Source of the DNA: Verrucomicrobiales bacterium
Lineage (GTDB): Bacteria > Verrucomicrobiota > Verrucomicrobiia > Verrucomicrobiales > DEV007
Direction: 5' to 3'
DNA: 64,000 nucleotides
Assembly: GCA_029212615.1 (NCBI GenBank)
Contig: JARGPJ010000008.1
Location: 62,001-126,000, forward strand
The position numbers and the translations under genes are program-made. Below are positions 37,243 to 45,395 of the stretch, one piece after another. Position 1 is the first letter of the stretch. Every line of letters begins with the position of its first letter. Under the pieces are notes generated by a model, which saw only the letters and a list, made by a program, of their open reading frames with translations, was not told where the DNA came from and searched no databases.

Positions 37243-37653
37243 TCAATTCCGGGCGAGAGGGAGGATAATCCAGAGGAGCCCGTTCTCCTGTTTAGCGGTG
37301 ACCCGGTTACGGTCAACTTCGGCGGGGAGGACGATTTCCCTCCCGAATTTCCCACTTTCAATCTCCATGGTCAGAACCTGCCGACACTGGCTGGAGGCAT
37401 CCCTGGTTGGCAGGGGCGACCTCCGATCGCCAGAGATGCGAACTCTGTCGGGAAGGACATCCACGTGAATATGTTCCTTCGTGACCCCGGCGAGATCGAC
37501 CCAGATCTCAAAACGGTCATCGTAGCGGTAGGCATTGATTTCCGGCATCCATCCCTGAGGGGACTGGAATCCGGAAAAATGCAGACGATTCAGATCGGAG
37601 GCAACTTCGTCAGTGCGACCAATCATGCGTGTGAGACGAACCTTTCGCGACAT
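37243..37653 (-). CDS. Hsp20-family small heat-shock protein
   Basis: The alpha-crystallin domain is seen in PEINAYRYDDRFEIWVDLAGVTKEHIHVDV, RVRISGDRR, and the C-terminal GREIVLPAEVDRNRVTAKQENGLLWIILPL, with the usual GLL signature. It binds unfolded proteins and holds them for refolding. ATG 37653 gives 136 residues; ATG 37626 would shorten the N-terminus by nine. Earlier starts in the open frame would overlap the divergent sulfatase gene and are rejected. Its place directly upstream of lon suggests joint stress control. Confidence 0.88.
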   Translation of the reverse strand: MSRKVRLTRMIGRTDEVASDLNRLHFSGFQSPQGWMPEINAYRYDDRFEIWVDLAGVTKEHIHVDVLPDRVRISGDRRSPLPTRDASSQCRQVLTMEIESGKFGREIVLPAEVDRNRVTAKQENGLLWIILPLARN

Positions 37654-37774
37654 GAAGGGAAGCCTAGAAGAGTTTGCCGGCAATTTCAATTCTTCTGAGG
37701 CGCATTGAAGTGAAGGAAAGTGACACGGTTTTGCTTGGGTTCGTTTCGTGATCGTGTGATCCTCAAGACAGCTT

Positions 37775-39247
37775 ATGAAGTGCGTCTCCTCCTTTTTAAC
37801 AATCATGGCCCTCTCCCTCTCTCTGCAGGCAGAGGGGAAATTAAATTTCGTGTTCATTCTTGCTGACGATCTTGGCTACAATGATGTCGGGTTTAATAAT
37901 CCTGACACTTTCTACGAGACTCCGAATCTGGACCAGTTGGCTGCCAGCGGCATGGTGTTTACGGATTTTTATGCCGCCTCGCAGGTTTGTTCGCCAACCC
38001 GTGCCAGTATCCTGACCGGGAAGTATCCGGCGCGGCTGGATACGACCAATTTTTTCTCGGGGAGAAGAGGGGGAACCTTTGCCTCCGCGGATTTCGATAC
38101 GGTGATGCCTTCTGCCGAAATCACTCTCGCTGAGACATTGAAAGAGAACGGGTATCAAACCTTCTTTGCAGGGAAGTGGCATCTCGGCGGGAAAGGTCAC
38201 CTCCCGACAGATCAGGGCTTCGATATCAACAAAGGGGGCGGCGAAAACGGGCTCCCCCGCAGCTACTTTTCTCCCTACAAAAATGTCGAGAATCTGCCTG
38301 CCGGACCCGAGGGTGAATTCTTAACGAATCGCCTCTCCCGGGAATCGGTGAAATTTCTGAATCAGGTTTCGAAGTCAGAGGATCCCTTCCTCCTCTACCT
38401 TTCCTTCTACAGCGTCCATACACCGTTGCAGGCTCCGAAGCGACTTGTTGAGAAATACGAGGCGAAGGCGAAGAAACTGGGGATCGGCGGGGAAGCCGGA
38501 AGTTTTGATCTCGAGAAAGAACGGCAGGTATGGCCTGACACGACGGAGCCGAGAAAACTCCGGATCCGCCAGGATCACACGACCTACGCGGCCATGGTTG
38601 AAAGTCTTGACAGTGCTGTCGGGCGTGTCCTTGGGCAGCTTGATCAGCTAAACCTGCGTGACAACACCGCGATTGTTTTCATGTCAGACAACGGGGGAAC
38701 CTCCACCTCTGAGGGGCATCCTACGTCGAACCTTCCCCTGCGAGGGGGCAAGGGCTGGATGTATGAAGGGGGCGTTCGTGAGCCTATGCTGATACGCTGG
38801 CCCGGCGTCACCGCTGCGGGAACCCGGTGCACGGTTCCCGCGGTGAGTACCGATTTCTATCCCACCCTGCTGGACATGGCAGGTATTCCTGCCCGGCCTG
38901 ATCAGCATGTCGATGGACGCAGCCTTGTCCCGGTCCTGCGAAATCCTTTCGCCAAATTTGATCGCGGCCCGATCTTCTTTCACTACCCTCATTATTCCAA
39001 TCAGGGGGGCTTTCCCGCGAGTGCGATCAGGAAAGGGGAGTACAAGTTGATACAGGATCTCGAGGACGGAGCCTTCGAGCTTTATCATCTGGCGACCGAT
39101 ATCGAGGAGCACAATAACCTTGAGCAGCTCGAGAGTGAAAGGGTTAAAGAGCTGTCCGCGGAACTCGACGCCTGGCGTCGCGAAGTCGAAGCCAAGCCCC
39201 TGAAAAAGAATCCTGACACCGGTGCTGAGCCGCCAGTTCTCTGGTAG
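37775..39247 (+). CDS. Secreted sulfatase, cysteine type
   Basis: A 490-residue sulfatase of the arylsulfatase A class. A signal peptide (about 1-19) is followed by the metal site ADDLGYNDVG (D31, D32), and the active-site motif CSPTRASILTG with C72, which a formylglycine-generating enzyme must modify before the enzyme works; none is in the window. GKWHLGGKG, the second metal motif SDNGG and a C-terminal DGRSLVPVLRN segment are present. Such enzymes are abundant in Verrucomicrobiota and strip sulfate from algal or host glycans. The next gene, 12 bases on, is an esterase-like hydrolase, so both may act on a sulfated, acetylated polysaccharide. Confidence 0.93.
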   Translation: MKCVSSFLTIMALSLSLQAEGKLNFVFILADDLGYNDVGFNNPDTFYETPNLDQLAASGMVFTDFYAASQVCSPTRASILTGKYPARLDTTNFFSGRRGGTFASADFDTVMPSAEITLAETLKENGYQTFFAGKWHLGGKGHLPTDQGFDINKGGGENGLPRSYFSPYKNVENLPAGPEGEFLTNRLSRESVKFLNQVSKSEDPFLLYLSFYSVHTPLQAPKRLVEKYEAKAKKLGIGGEAGSFDLEKERQVWPDTTEPRKLRIRQDHTTYAAMVESLDSAVGRVLGQLDQLNLRDNTAIVFMSDNGGTSTSEGHPTSNLPLRGGKGWMYEGGVREPMLIRWPGVTAAGTRCTVPAVSTDFYPTLLDMAGIPARPDQHVDGRSLVPVLRNPFAKFDRGPIFFHYPHYSNQGGFPASAIRKGEYKLIQDLEDGAFELYHLATDIEEHNNLEQLESERVKELSAELDAWRREVEAKPLKKNPDTGAEPPVLW

Positions 39248-39259
39248 AAAGATCCCGCT

Positions 39260-41194
39260 ATGAACCGGCTTCCGACCCTGCTCTTTGTCTGTTTTCTGAG
39301 CCTCAGCTCGCAGGCGGAGGAGGCGGTCGTGACTCTGGACGATTTTCACCCCTTCCGTGCCCCTGAGGAGATTGGAAAGTGGGAGGATAGAAAACAGGAT
39401 ATCCGAACCCGGATTCTCGTGTCGGCCGGTCTCCTGCCGATGCCGGAGAAGACTCCGCTCCGGGCAAAGCGTTTTGGCGTGATCGAACGCGAGGGCTTTA
39501 AGGTCGAGCGGGTTTACTTTGAGTCGTATCCCGGTCATTTCGTCACGGGTAGTCTTTTCTCTCCACACGGGGAGACGGAAGCGAACGGGCTCGTCGACGG
39601 GAAACGCCCCGGTGTGCTCTGCCCGCACGGTCATTGGGCGGATGGTCGTTTTTATGATTCGCTGGGACGCGACGGGCATCGCGGGGCGATTGCTCAGATT
39701 GCGAAGGGGGGCGAACGGTTTGCGGCCGCGGCGAGGAATCCGATCATTGCGCGCTGCGTCCAGCTCGCCCGCATGGGCTGTGTTGTCTTTGTTTTTGACA
39801 CCATTGGAAACGCCGATTCAAAGCAGCTCGTCGAGCACCGGCGCGGTTCCCGGGAGGGAATGAACGGGTCCCGGTTGGGGGAATGGGGCTTTGTCAGCCC
39901 ACAGGCAACGCTCCGTCTGCAAACGAACTTCGGGCTTCAAACCTGGAATAGTGTCAGAGCGATGGATTTCCTTACCTCATTGGAAGAAGTCGATCAGGGG
40001 CGCCTTCTTGTGACGGGGGCGAGCGGGGGGGCGACTCAAACAATGATCCTCTCCGCGATTGATGAGCGGGTCGACATTGCCTTTCCTGCGGTGATGGTCA
40101 GCACCGGAATGCAGGGAGGCTGCACCTGTGAGAACAGCCACTATTTACGCGTCGGTCAGGGGAACATCGATATTGCGGCTGCTTTTGCTCCGAAGCCCCT
40201 TGGGCTCACGGCAGCAGATGACTGGACCGTTGAATTGGAGAGTAAGGGGCACCCGGATTTAAAGTCGCTCTACCGACAGCTCAAGGCACCGAAGAATTAC
40301 GAGGCGCACTTCGATATTCATTTCTATCACAACTTCAATCATGTTTCCCGCACCCACCTTTACGGCTTTGTGAATGAGCATTTTAAGCTCGGTTTTGATG
40401 AGCCGGTTCTGGAGTCTGATTTTGAGTATCTGAAGCGGGAGGATCTCAGCGTCTGGGATGCGCTCGAGACTAAGCCGGCGCATTATCTTACCGGGGCAGA
40501 TCACGAGCGGGCTTTGAACAGGGTTTGGGCGGAGGCTTCTGAGAAGGCCATCGCAAAAGATCCGGAAGCGTTTCGGATGGGGTGGGCTGTGATTCTTGAT
40601 GCGGCGTCTCTTCCCCCGTCACCGCCTGCCTTTGACCTGACAGGGAAATCGAGGAAAGGGAGTAAAGTAGAGATCGCGGGAATCCTTTCGCTGAAAAATC
40701 GATCTGTTCCGGTGAACGTTTACTACCCTGAAAGCTGGAACGGGGAGGTCGTGATTCATCTCGATGCCGCTGAGCCTGATCACGGTGATGCCGCAGTGCT
40801 TCGACCCACTCTCTCGACAGGATGGAATGCCTCCGCTACTTTGACGGTGAAGGAGAATGTTCCCGTTGACAGTTGGCAGCGCTCGCCGGTCTACTTTTAT
40901 GGTTACAACGATGCGAATTTTACCCGTCGCGCTCATGAAGTTGCCGCCGCTGTCTCAATGGCGGTGAGCCATCCTGATTGGGAGGTCGAGAAGATTTCAG
41001 TTCACGGCGAAGGTGAAAAGGCAGCACTCGCTCTCGCTGCAAAATTTCTCGTTGGGGAGGCGATCGATGAGCTGAAGATCGACCTGAAAGACTTTCGCTT
41101 TGAGTCGGCGAGAGATTTCAGGGACGACAACATGGTTCCCGGGTCCGTGAAATATGGCGATGTCGAAGGGCTCCGGAAAGCGGTGAATCAATAG
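39260..41194 (+). CDS. Secreted alpha/beta hydrolase, acetyl-xylan-esterase-like
   Basis: The product is 644 residues with a signal peptide (about 1-19). The N-terminal domain has the fold order of AXE1-type esterases: LCPHGHWADGRF, then VQLARMGCVVFVFDTIG, and the nucleophile elbow GASGGA with S255. The second half has DFHIYHNFNH-like metal or acid residues and a long C-terminal domain. It follows the sulfatase directly and probably removes acyl groups from the same sugar. A decayed copy of its last 300 bases lies at 48652-48948 beside short repeats, showing that this gene was partly duplicated. Confidence 0.78.
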   Translation: MNRLPTLLFVCFLSLSSQAEEAVVTLDDFHPFRAPEEIGKWEDRKQDIRTRILVSAGLLPMPEKTPLRAKRFGVIEREGFKVERVYFESYPGHFVTGSLFSPHGETEANGLVDGKRPGVLCPHGHWADGRFYDSLGRDGHRGAIAQIAKGGERFAAAARNPIIARCVQLARMGCVVFVFDTIGNADSKQLVEHRRGSREGMNGSRLGEWGFVSPQATLRLQTNFGLQTWNSVRAMDFLTSLEEVDQGRLLVTGASGGATQTMILSAIDERVDIAFPAVMVSTGMQGGCTCENSHYLRVGQGNIDIAAAFAPKPLGLTAADDWTVELESKGHPDLKSLYRQLKAPKNYEAHFDIHFYHNFNHVSRTHLYGFVNEHFKLGFDEPVLESDFEYLKREDLSVWDALETKPAHYLTGADHERALNRVWAEASEKAIAKDPEAFRMGWAVILDAASLPPSPPAFDLTGKSRKGSKVEIAGILSLKNRSVPVNVYYPESWNGEVVIHLDAAEPDHGDAAVLRPTLSTGWNASATLTVKENVPVDSWQRSPVYFYGYNDANFTRRAHEVAAAVSMAVSHPDWEVEKISVHGEGEKAALALAAKFLVGEAIDELKIDLKDFRFESARDFRDDNMVPGSVKYGDVEGLRKAVNQ

Positions 41195-41274
41195 GGTCAG
41201 GTCGACACCTTAACCCTGTTTGATCAATCGGGTCCGTTAGATCGATAAGGGGAGCCCCGGCCCTGCACCCGGAA

Positions 41275-42246
41275 CTAAAGCTCCACCTGACTCGCCCACT
41301 CGAGGTTTTCGAGATACCATTCGACGGTGCGGTCGAGGCCTTCCTCGAGATCGAACTGTGGTTCCCAGTCGAGCACTTCTTTCGCTTTTCGAATATCAGC
41401 GGAGGTGTCGATCATCTCAGAAGCGCTCATTTCTTTGAAAACAAGCTCAGCCTTCTTCCCGAGACGATCTTCGATCATGCGGATGAAATCGAGGAGCACG
41501 ATAGGCTTTTTCCCGCCGCCGAGATTGATGACATCATAGCCCATCGGCTTTGCAGCAAGAAGGGTGCCCGAAGCAATGTCATCGACATAAGTGAAGTCAC
41601 GGGTTTGCGAGCCATCACCGAAAACGGTGATGGGGGTGCCTTCCTGAATCCACTTGATGAATCGGAAAGGGGCCATGTCAGGGCGCCCTGCGGGGCCGTA
41701 GACGGTGAAGTAACGCAGAATCGTCACGTCGGTCTGAAAAAGGTGGTGATAGGTGTAGCACATCACCTCAGCGGCCTTCTTGGACGCCGCATAGGGCGAG
41801 AGTGGCTGCTCGACGGGTAAGTCTTCGCGGAAAGGCATCGCATGGCCGGCGTAGAGTGAAGAAGTGGAAGCGAGGACGAGTTTCGGGATGTCATACTCGC
41901 GCATCAATTCGAGAATGTTCAGGGCTCCCTGAGCATTGGACTGCATGTAGACATGCGGATTCTCGATGCTGTAGCGAACTCCGGCGCGGGCAGCGAGGTT
42001 GAAAATGACATCGAAGGAGTGCTTTTCAAAGATCGGCTTGAGATCGTAGAGGTTTTCGATGTCCGCTTCGTAGAAGGAATAGTTTTCCCGATCAGCGAGC
42101 CGGGCGACGCGATGGTCTTTGATGCGCTTGTCGTAGGCATCGTTCATGTTGTCGAGTCCCACGACTTCGACACCACTCTCAAGTAGTTGGTGGACAACAC
42201 GGTTGGCAATGAATCCGGCAGCACCGGTGACAAGGGCAGATTTCAT
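41275..42246 (-). CDS. NAD-dependent nucleotide-sugar epimerase (UDP-glucuronate epimerase-like)
   Basis: The product is 323 residues from ATG 42246. The Rossmann motif VTGAAGFIANR opens the protein, followed by NLAARAGVRYSIENP, the catalytic S-YAASKKAAE motif (YxxxK) and RYFTVYGPAGRPDMAPFRFIK, which matches UDP-glucuronate 4-epimerases. It converts UDP-GlcA to UDP-GalA for polysaccharide synthesis. A longer frame to 42276 adds ten residues without support. It is followed upstream on the same strand by an oxidoreductase gene, 78 bases apart. Confidence 0.88.
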   Translation of the reverse strand: MKSALVTGAAGFIANRVVHQLLESGVEVVGLDNMNDAYDKRIKDHRVARLADRENYSFYEADIENLYDLKPIFEKHSFDVIFNLAARAGVRYSIENPHVYMQSNAQGALNILELMREYDIPKLVLASTSSLYAGHAMPFREDLPVEQPLSPYAASKKAAEVMCYTYHHLFQTDVTILRYFTVYGPAGRPDMAPFRFIKWIQEGTPITVFGDGSQTRDFTYVDDIASGTLLAAKPMGYDVINLGGGKKPIVLLDFIRMIEDRLGKKAELVFKEMSASEMIDTSADIRKAKEVLDWEPQFDLEEGLDRTVEWYLENLEWASQVEL

Positions 42247-42323
42247 AGAAAGGGGACTCTCCACTGCACAACGCAAAATCTCCAGAGAGAAAAACGGAAA
42301 CCGTGATTTTACCGCCTGCCCTC

Positions 42324-43373
42324 TCAGGGTAGATGAACTTTCGCACCGTCGTTCTTAGCGCTCTCGTAGATGGCACAGATCAGCGCGACGGCACGCCGCG
42401 CTTCGTGCCCGTCGACGCTGGGGGGACGGCCTTCACGGATCGCGGTGACCACGTCTTCAAAGTTCAGCCGGTGGCCTTCAAAATTAATCGCTTTCGGGTC
42501 ATTGGCACCGATACCTTTGGCCTCGCTGTTTTGCATCAAGCCGGAGAGGACGGCTTCGTCTTCCGGGGCTGCCTCCGCAAAATCCCAAACGCGGAACTTT
42601 TCGTCGGCAAGAAAGGCTGATCCCCGGTCGCCGCAGAGGTGCACTTCCGCGGGATGCCCGGTCGATGACCAGCAGGCGGTTGAGCCCTGGATCACACCCC
42701 GGGCGCCGTTTTTGAACTCCAGAATGGCGACAGCGGTGTCTTCCACCTCAATTCCCTCATGCGCGAGACAGGCCATCGATGCTGAGACTGAGGCGACATC
42801 ACCCGCGAGGTAGATGAGCTGATCGATGAGGTGGATCGATTGGTTCATGAGTGCGCCGCCCCCATCCAGCGCCCAGGTGCCCCGCCAGGCACCGGAGTCA
42901 TAGTAGGCCTGATCGCGATACCATTTTACGTAGGCGTCGCACATCGTGAGTTGACCGAAGCGCTCCTGATCAGTTGCTGCTTTGAACGCTTCCATCGCCG
43001 GGTGAAAACGGCGATTGAAGATTCCGGCGAGTGTTACGCCGGCGTCTTCGCAGGCGCCGATCATGAGGTCGATTCGCTCGGGAGTGACTTCGAGAGGCTT
43101 CTCGCAGATGACGTGCTTGCCCGCTTTCGCCGCCGCGAGCGCCGGCTCGAGATGGGCGCCGCTCGGGGTCGCAATCGTCACGATGTCGAGTTCAGGATCA
43201 TTGAGAAAGGCATCGAGGTCGGTGTAGCCGATTCCGCCATTCTCAGCGACGAGCTCGTCGACCGCTTCCTGACGTCTTCCGTAGAAAGAATGAAGTTCGC
43301 CTCCCTCCATCGCCTCGATCGCTTTGGCGTGAAAGTTGGCGATCATGCCGGCTCCGATGATTCCGAATTTCAT
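42324..43373 (-). CDS. Gfo/Idh/MocA-family oxidoreductase
   Basis: A 349-residue NAD(P)-dependent oxidoreductase. The Rossmann motif GIIGAGMIANFHAKAI starts the protein, and ICEKPLEVTPE holds the catalytic EKP. GGALMNQSIHLIDQL matches the second-domain signature of this family. Substrates are usually sugars or inositol; here it may act on a nucleotide sugar with the adjacent epimerase. The start codon is 55 bases from the stop of the Nramp-like gene, same strand, so epimerase, oxidoreductase and transporter may share a transcript. Confidence 0.9.
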   Translation of the reverse strand: MKFGIIGAGMIANFHAKAIEAMEGGELHSFYGRRQEAVDELVAENGGIGYTDLDAFLNDPELDIVTIATPSGAHLEPALAAAKAGKHVICEKPLEVTPERIDLMIGACEDAGVTLAGIFNRRFHPAMEAFKAATDQERFGQLTMCDAYVKWYRDQAYYDSGAWRGTWALDGGGALMNQSIHLIDQLIYLAGDVASVSASMACLAHEGIEVEDTAVAILEFKNGARGVIQGSTACWSSTGHPAEVHLCGDRGSAFLADEKFRVWDFAEAAPEDEAVLSGLMQNSEAKGIGANDPKAINFEGHRLNFEDVVTAIREGRPPSVDGHEARRAVALICAIYESAKNDGAKVHLP

Positions 43374-43428
43374 GAATGAGGGTCGCAGGATGGGTTCAGG
43401 GATAGAGAAAAGGAAGGGGTGCCGTCAC

Positions 43429-45129
43429 TCAGGTGGCATCTTTTTTGTTCTTCGAAATAAATCCGATGATTCCAATGACAAAGAGAATGGCGAGGACTGC
43501 GATGCCGACTTTACCCATCGGAAAGGAGCCGAGGTTCTTGTCTTTAATCGCCCAGATCGATCCGAAGGTCGCCAGTCCGGTTGCAATGAACATGAGAACG
43601 TTCCAGATAACACGCTTGCCGCCGGTGGGCATCGCATTGCCGAGGAGCTTCTTCGAATTCATCATGAGGAGGAAAATGAAGTAGGCGATCGGGAGGAGCG
43701 AGCTGCCGATCACCGAGGTGGGGACGGCAAAGGCGGCCTTCGACTCCGCTGTCCAGATGTAGGGACTGCAGAGGCCGATGAATCCCGGAATGAGACTCCC
43801 GAGGAAGTGCAGCTTTTTGTCACCGGGGCGTCCCATGGCCTCGCAAAGGCAGAAACCATTGATCAACATGAGAATGATGATCGTTGAAAGAGCCATGCCG
43901 AGAACTCCGATGCCGAAGATGATTTTCCCAATGCCGGGGCCGGCCAGTGAGGAGAGCGATTTGGCGAGGTCGGAATCTTTCCGGTCCACGAGCATCGCCG
44001 CCATCCGGCGGTCTTCGAGTGGAAGCGCGTCGCGGAGTTCGGCCACTTTCGCTTCGAGCGCTTTGCCTTCGAGACCATTAAGATCGGTGGCATATCGCGT
44101 TGAAACGAATTTGTCAGCGACGCTGGCAAAGCCGGGCTCCTTTCCGGCGATAACCGTTCCGTCTTCATTCAGGATATCATTCGTTTTGGCGTGAAACTGA
44201 CTGGCCGCTGCGATCACAATACATGCTGTCGCGATCACGAAAGGGATGACGAGGCCGGTACCGAGATCAAAAATAGCGAGTCCGCGGTGATGACCTCCCC
44301 AGCCTTTTCGAAGCATGGAGTAGGGGAGGAGAAAGGTCATGTTGATCCCGACCGCCGTGCCGAAGGCGGCGATCACTTTGCTTTTCTGCACGCTGGAAAC
44401 GCTCTCACGCCAAATGGCGCCACTTTCTTCACCCGTTGCCGCGATCGCCACCTCGATGGCCGGAGCGGGATCACGGATATCTGAAAGATTGGGAATGAAG
44501 CCGGTGAGGATCTCACCCCAGTTCAAATCACCCATCATGGTGAGGCGAACGACGACGAGAAAGAACGAGACCACGACGATCCCGACCATTGTCTTGAGGA
44601 TGCCTTCAAATATTTTGACTCCTTTGCTGTCGGAATCATAGGCACGAACAACCAGTGCCGCAGCGATGAGAAGTACGACACCAACGATCCATTCCGTGGC
44701 TTTTACTCCTTCCAGTGAGGGAATCAGGTTTTGTTGCACGGCACCGGTCCCGAGAGCGAACTGTGGGAGGCACCAGACAATATTAGCCATCATCGCTGCG
44801 ATGAGCCAGGCCCAGCCCAGTACCGGGCTGACGTGCTCGTTGATCGCAGCAAAGGGGCGTTTTCCCGTGGCGAGGGTGACGTAGGCGATTGCGCTGAGCA
44901 TCACCACACCGAGAATCATCGCGAGGGGTTGCAGCCACATCAAGTTGTAGCCCATCATCACTCCGAGGAAGAGTGCTCCTGCGAGGGAGCCGCCCCCCAG
45001 CGTGATCGCGGCCTGAAGCCAGCCCGGTCCGGTCTTCTTTGTATAGTATTTGAGGCGGGCACCGAGAGGCTGCGTGCTGAGAGCTTCGAGCTCCGCGACC
45101 TCCTGCTGGTTGACTTCTGGTTCGCTCAT
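43429..45129 (-). CDS. Nramp-like transporter without canonical metal ligands
   Basis: A 566-residue inner-membrane protein with about 11 helices and the overall plan of the Nramp family (KKTGPGWLQAAI start; internal repeats). The canonical helix-1 DPGN motif reads TLGGGS here, and the helix-6 MPH motif reads INMTFLLPYSML, so the usual Asp, Asn and Met/His metal ligands are missing. A hydrophilic insert of about 70 residues, rich in charged residues (FHAKTNDILNEDGTV to DRKDSDLAKS), lies between two helices in the C-terminal half. Substrate could be a divalent metal coordinated differently, or something else. It may be co-transcribed with the oxidoreductase and epimerase genes downstream. Confidence 0.78.
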   Translation of the reverse strand: MSEPEVNQQEVAELEALSTQPLGARLKYYTKKTGPGWLQAAITLGGGSLAGALFLGVMMGYNLMWLQPLAMILGVVMLSAIAYVTLATGKRPFAAINEHVSPVLGWAWLIAAMMANIVWCLPQFALGTGAVQQNLIPSLEGVKATEWIVGVVLLIAAALVVRAYDSDSKGVKIFEGILKTMVGIVVVSFFLVVVRLTMMGDLNWGEILTGFIPNLSDIRDPAPAIEVAIAATGEESGAIWRESVSSVQKSKVIAAFGTAVGINMTFLLPYSMLRKGWGGHHRGLAIFDLGTGLVIPFVIATACIVIAAASQFHAKTNDILNEDGTVIAGKEPGFASVADKFVSTRYATDLNGLEGKALEAKVAELRDALPLEDRRMAAMLVDRKDSDLAKSLSSLAGPGIGKIIFGIGVLGMALSTIIILMLINGFCLCEAMGRPGDKKLHFLGSLIPGFIGLCSPYIWTAESKAAFAVPTSVIGSSLLPIAYFIFLLMMNSKKLLGNAMPTGGKRVIWNVLMFIATGLATFGSIWAIKDKNLGSFPMGKVGIAVLAILFVIGIIGFISKNKKDAT

Positions 45130-45290
45130 GAAAAAATCCGGGGATATAGGGGTGGTTGAAAACGTTGCGCGATCTTAACGACTCACCTCTGTGCGTCAAG
45201 AACCGGCACCGGCGCATCCCGTTGCGGATTTTGGTCACCCTCATGCAGGACTGTCAGGGCGGGATGAATTGGGTGCTCCGGGTTTTGAGA

Positions 45291-45382
45291 AGGGACAGGT
45301 TATTTATCGAGGTTATTTATCGAGAAGGGATAGGAAGATCAGATAGATAACCTGTCCCTGTGAAATCTGTCCCTGTGAAATC
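45291..45382. repeat. Inverted pair of short repeats (copies 1, 2 and a partial)
   Basis: AGGGACAGGTTATTTATC (45291-45308) and GATAGATAACCTGTCCCT (45342-45359) are inverted copies with one mismatch, 33 bases apart. The second is followed by two overlapping copies of CTGTCCCTGTGAAATC (45352-45367 and 45367-45382). They fill much of the gap between the Nramp-like and DUF1549/1553 genes. The rest of that gap (45130-45290) shows no gene. Confidence 0.85.
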
Positions 45383-45395
45383 GAGAGGGAGCTGT

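Noticed and set aside
37654-37774. Sigma-32 promoter or CIRCE element for hsp20-lon
   Set aside because: A CTTGAG sequence is present, but no matching -10 box at the right spacing and no CIRCE inverted repeat.
45156-45350. A 64-residue frame between the Nramp-like and DUF1549/1553 genes
   Set aside because: It begins antisense to nothing coding but reads through a repeat copy and has no domain or ribosome-binding site.
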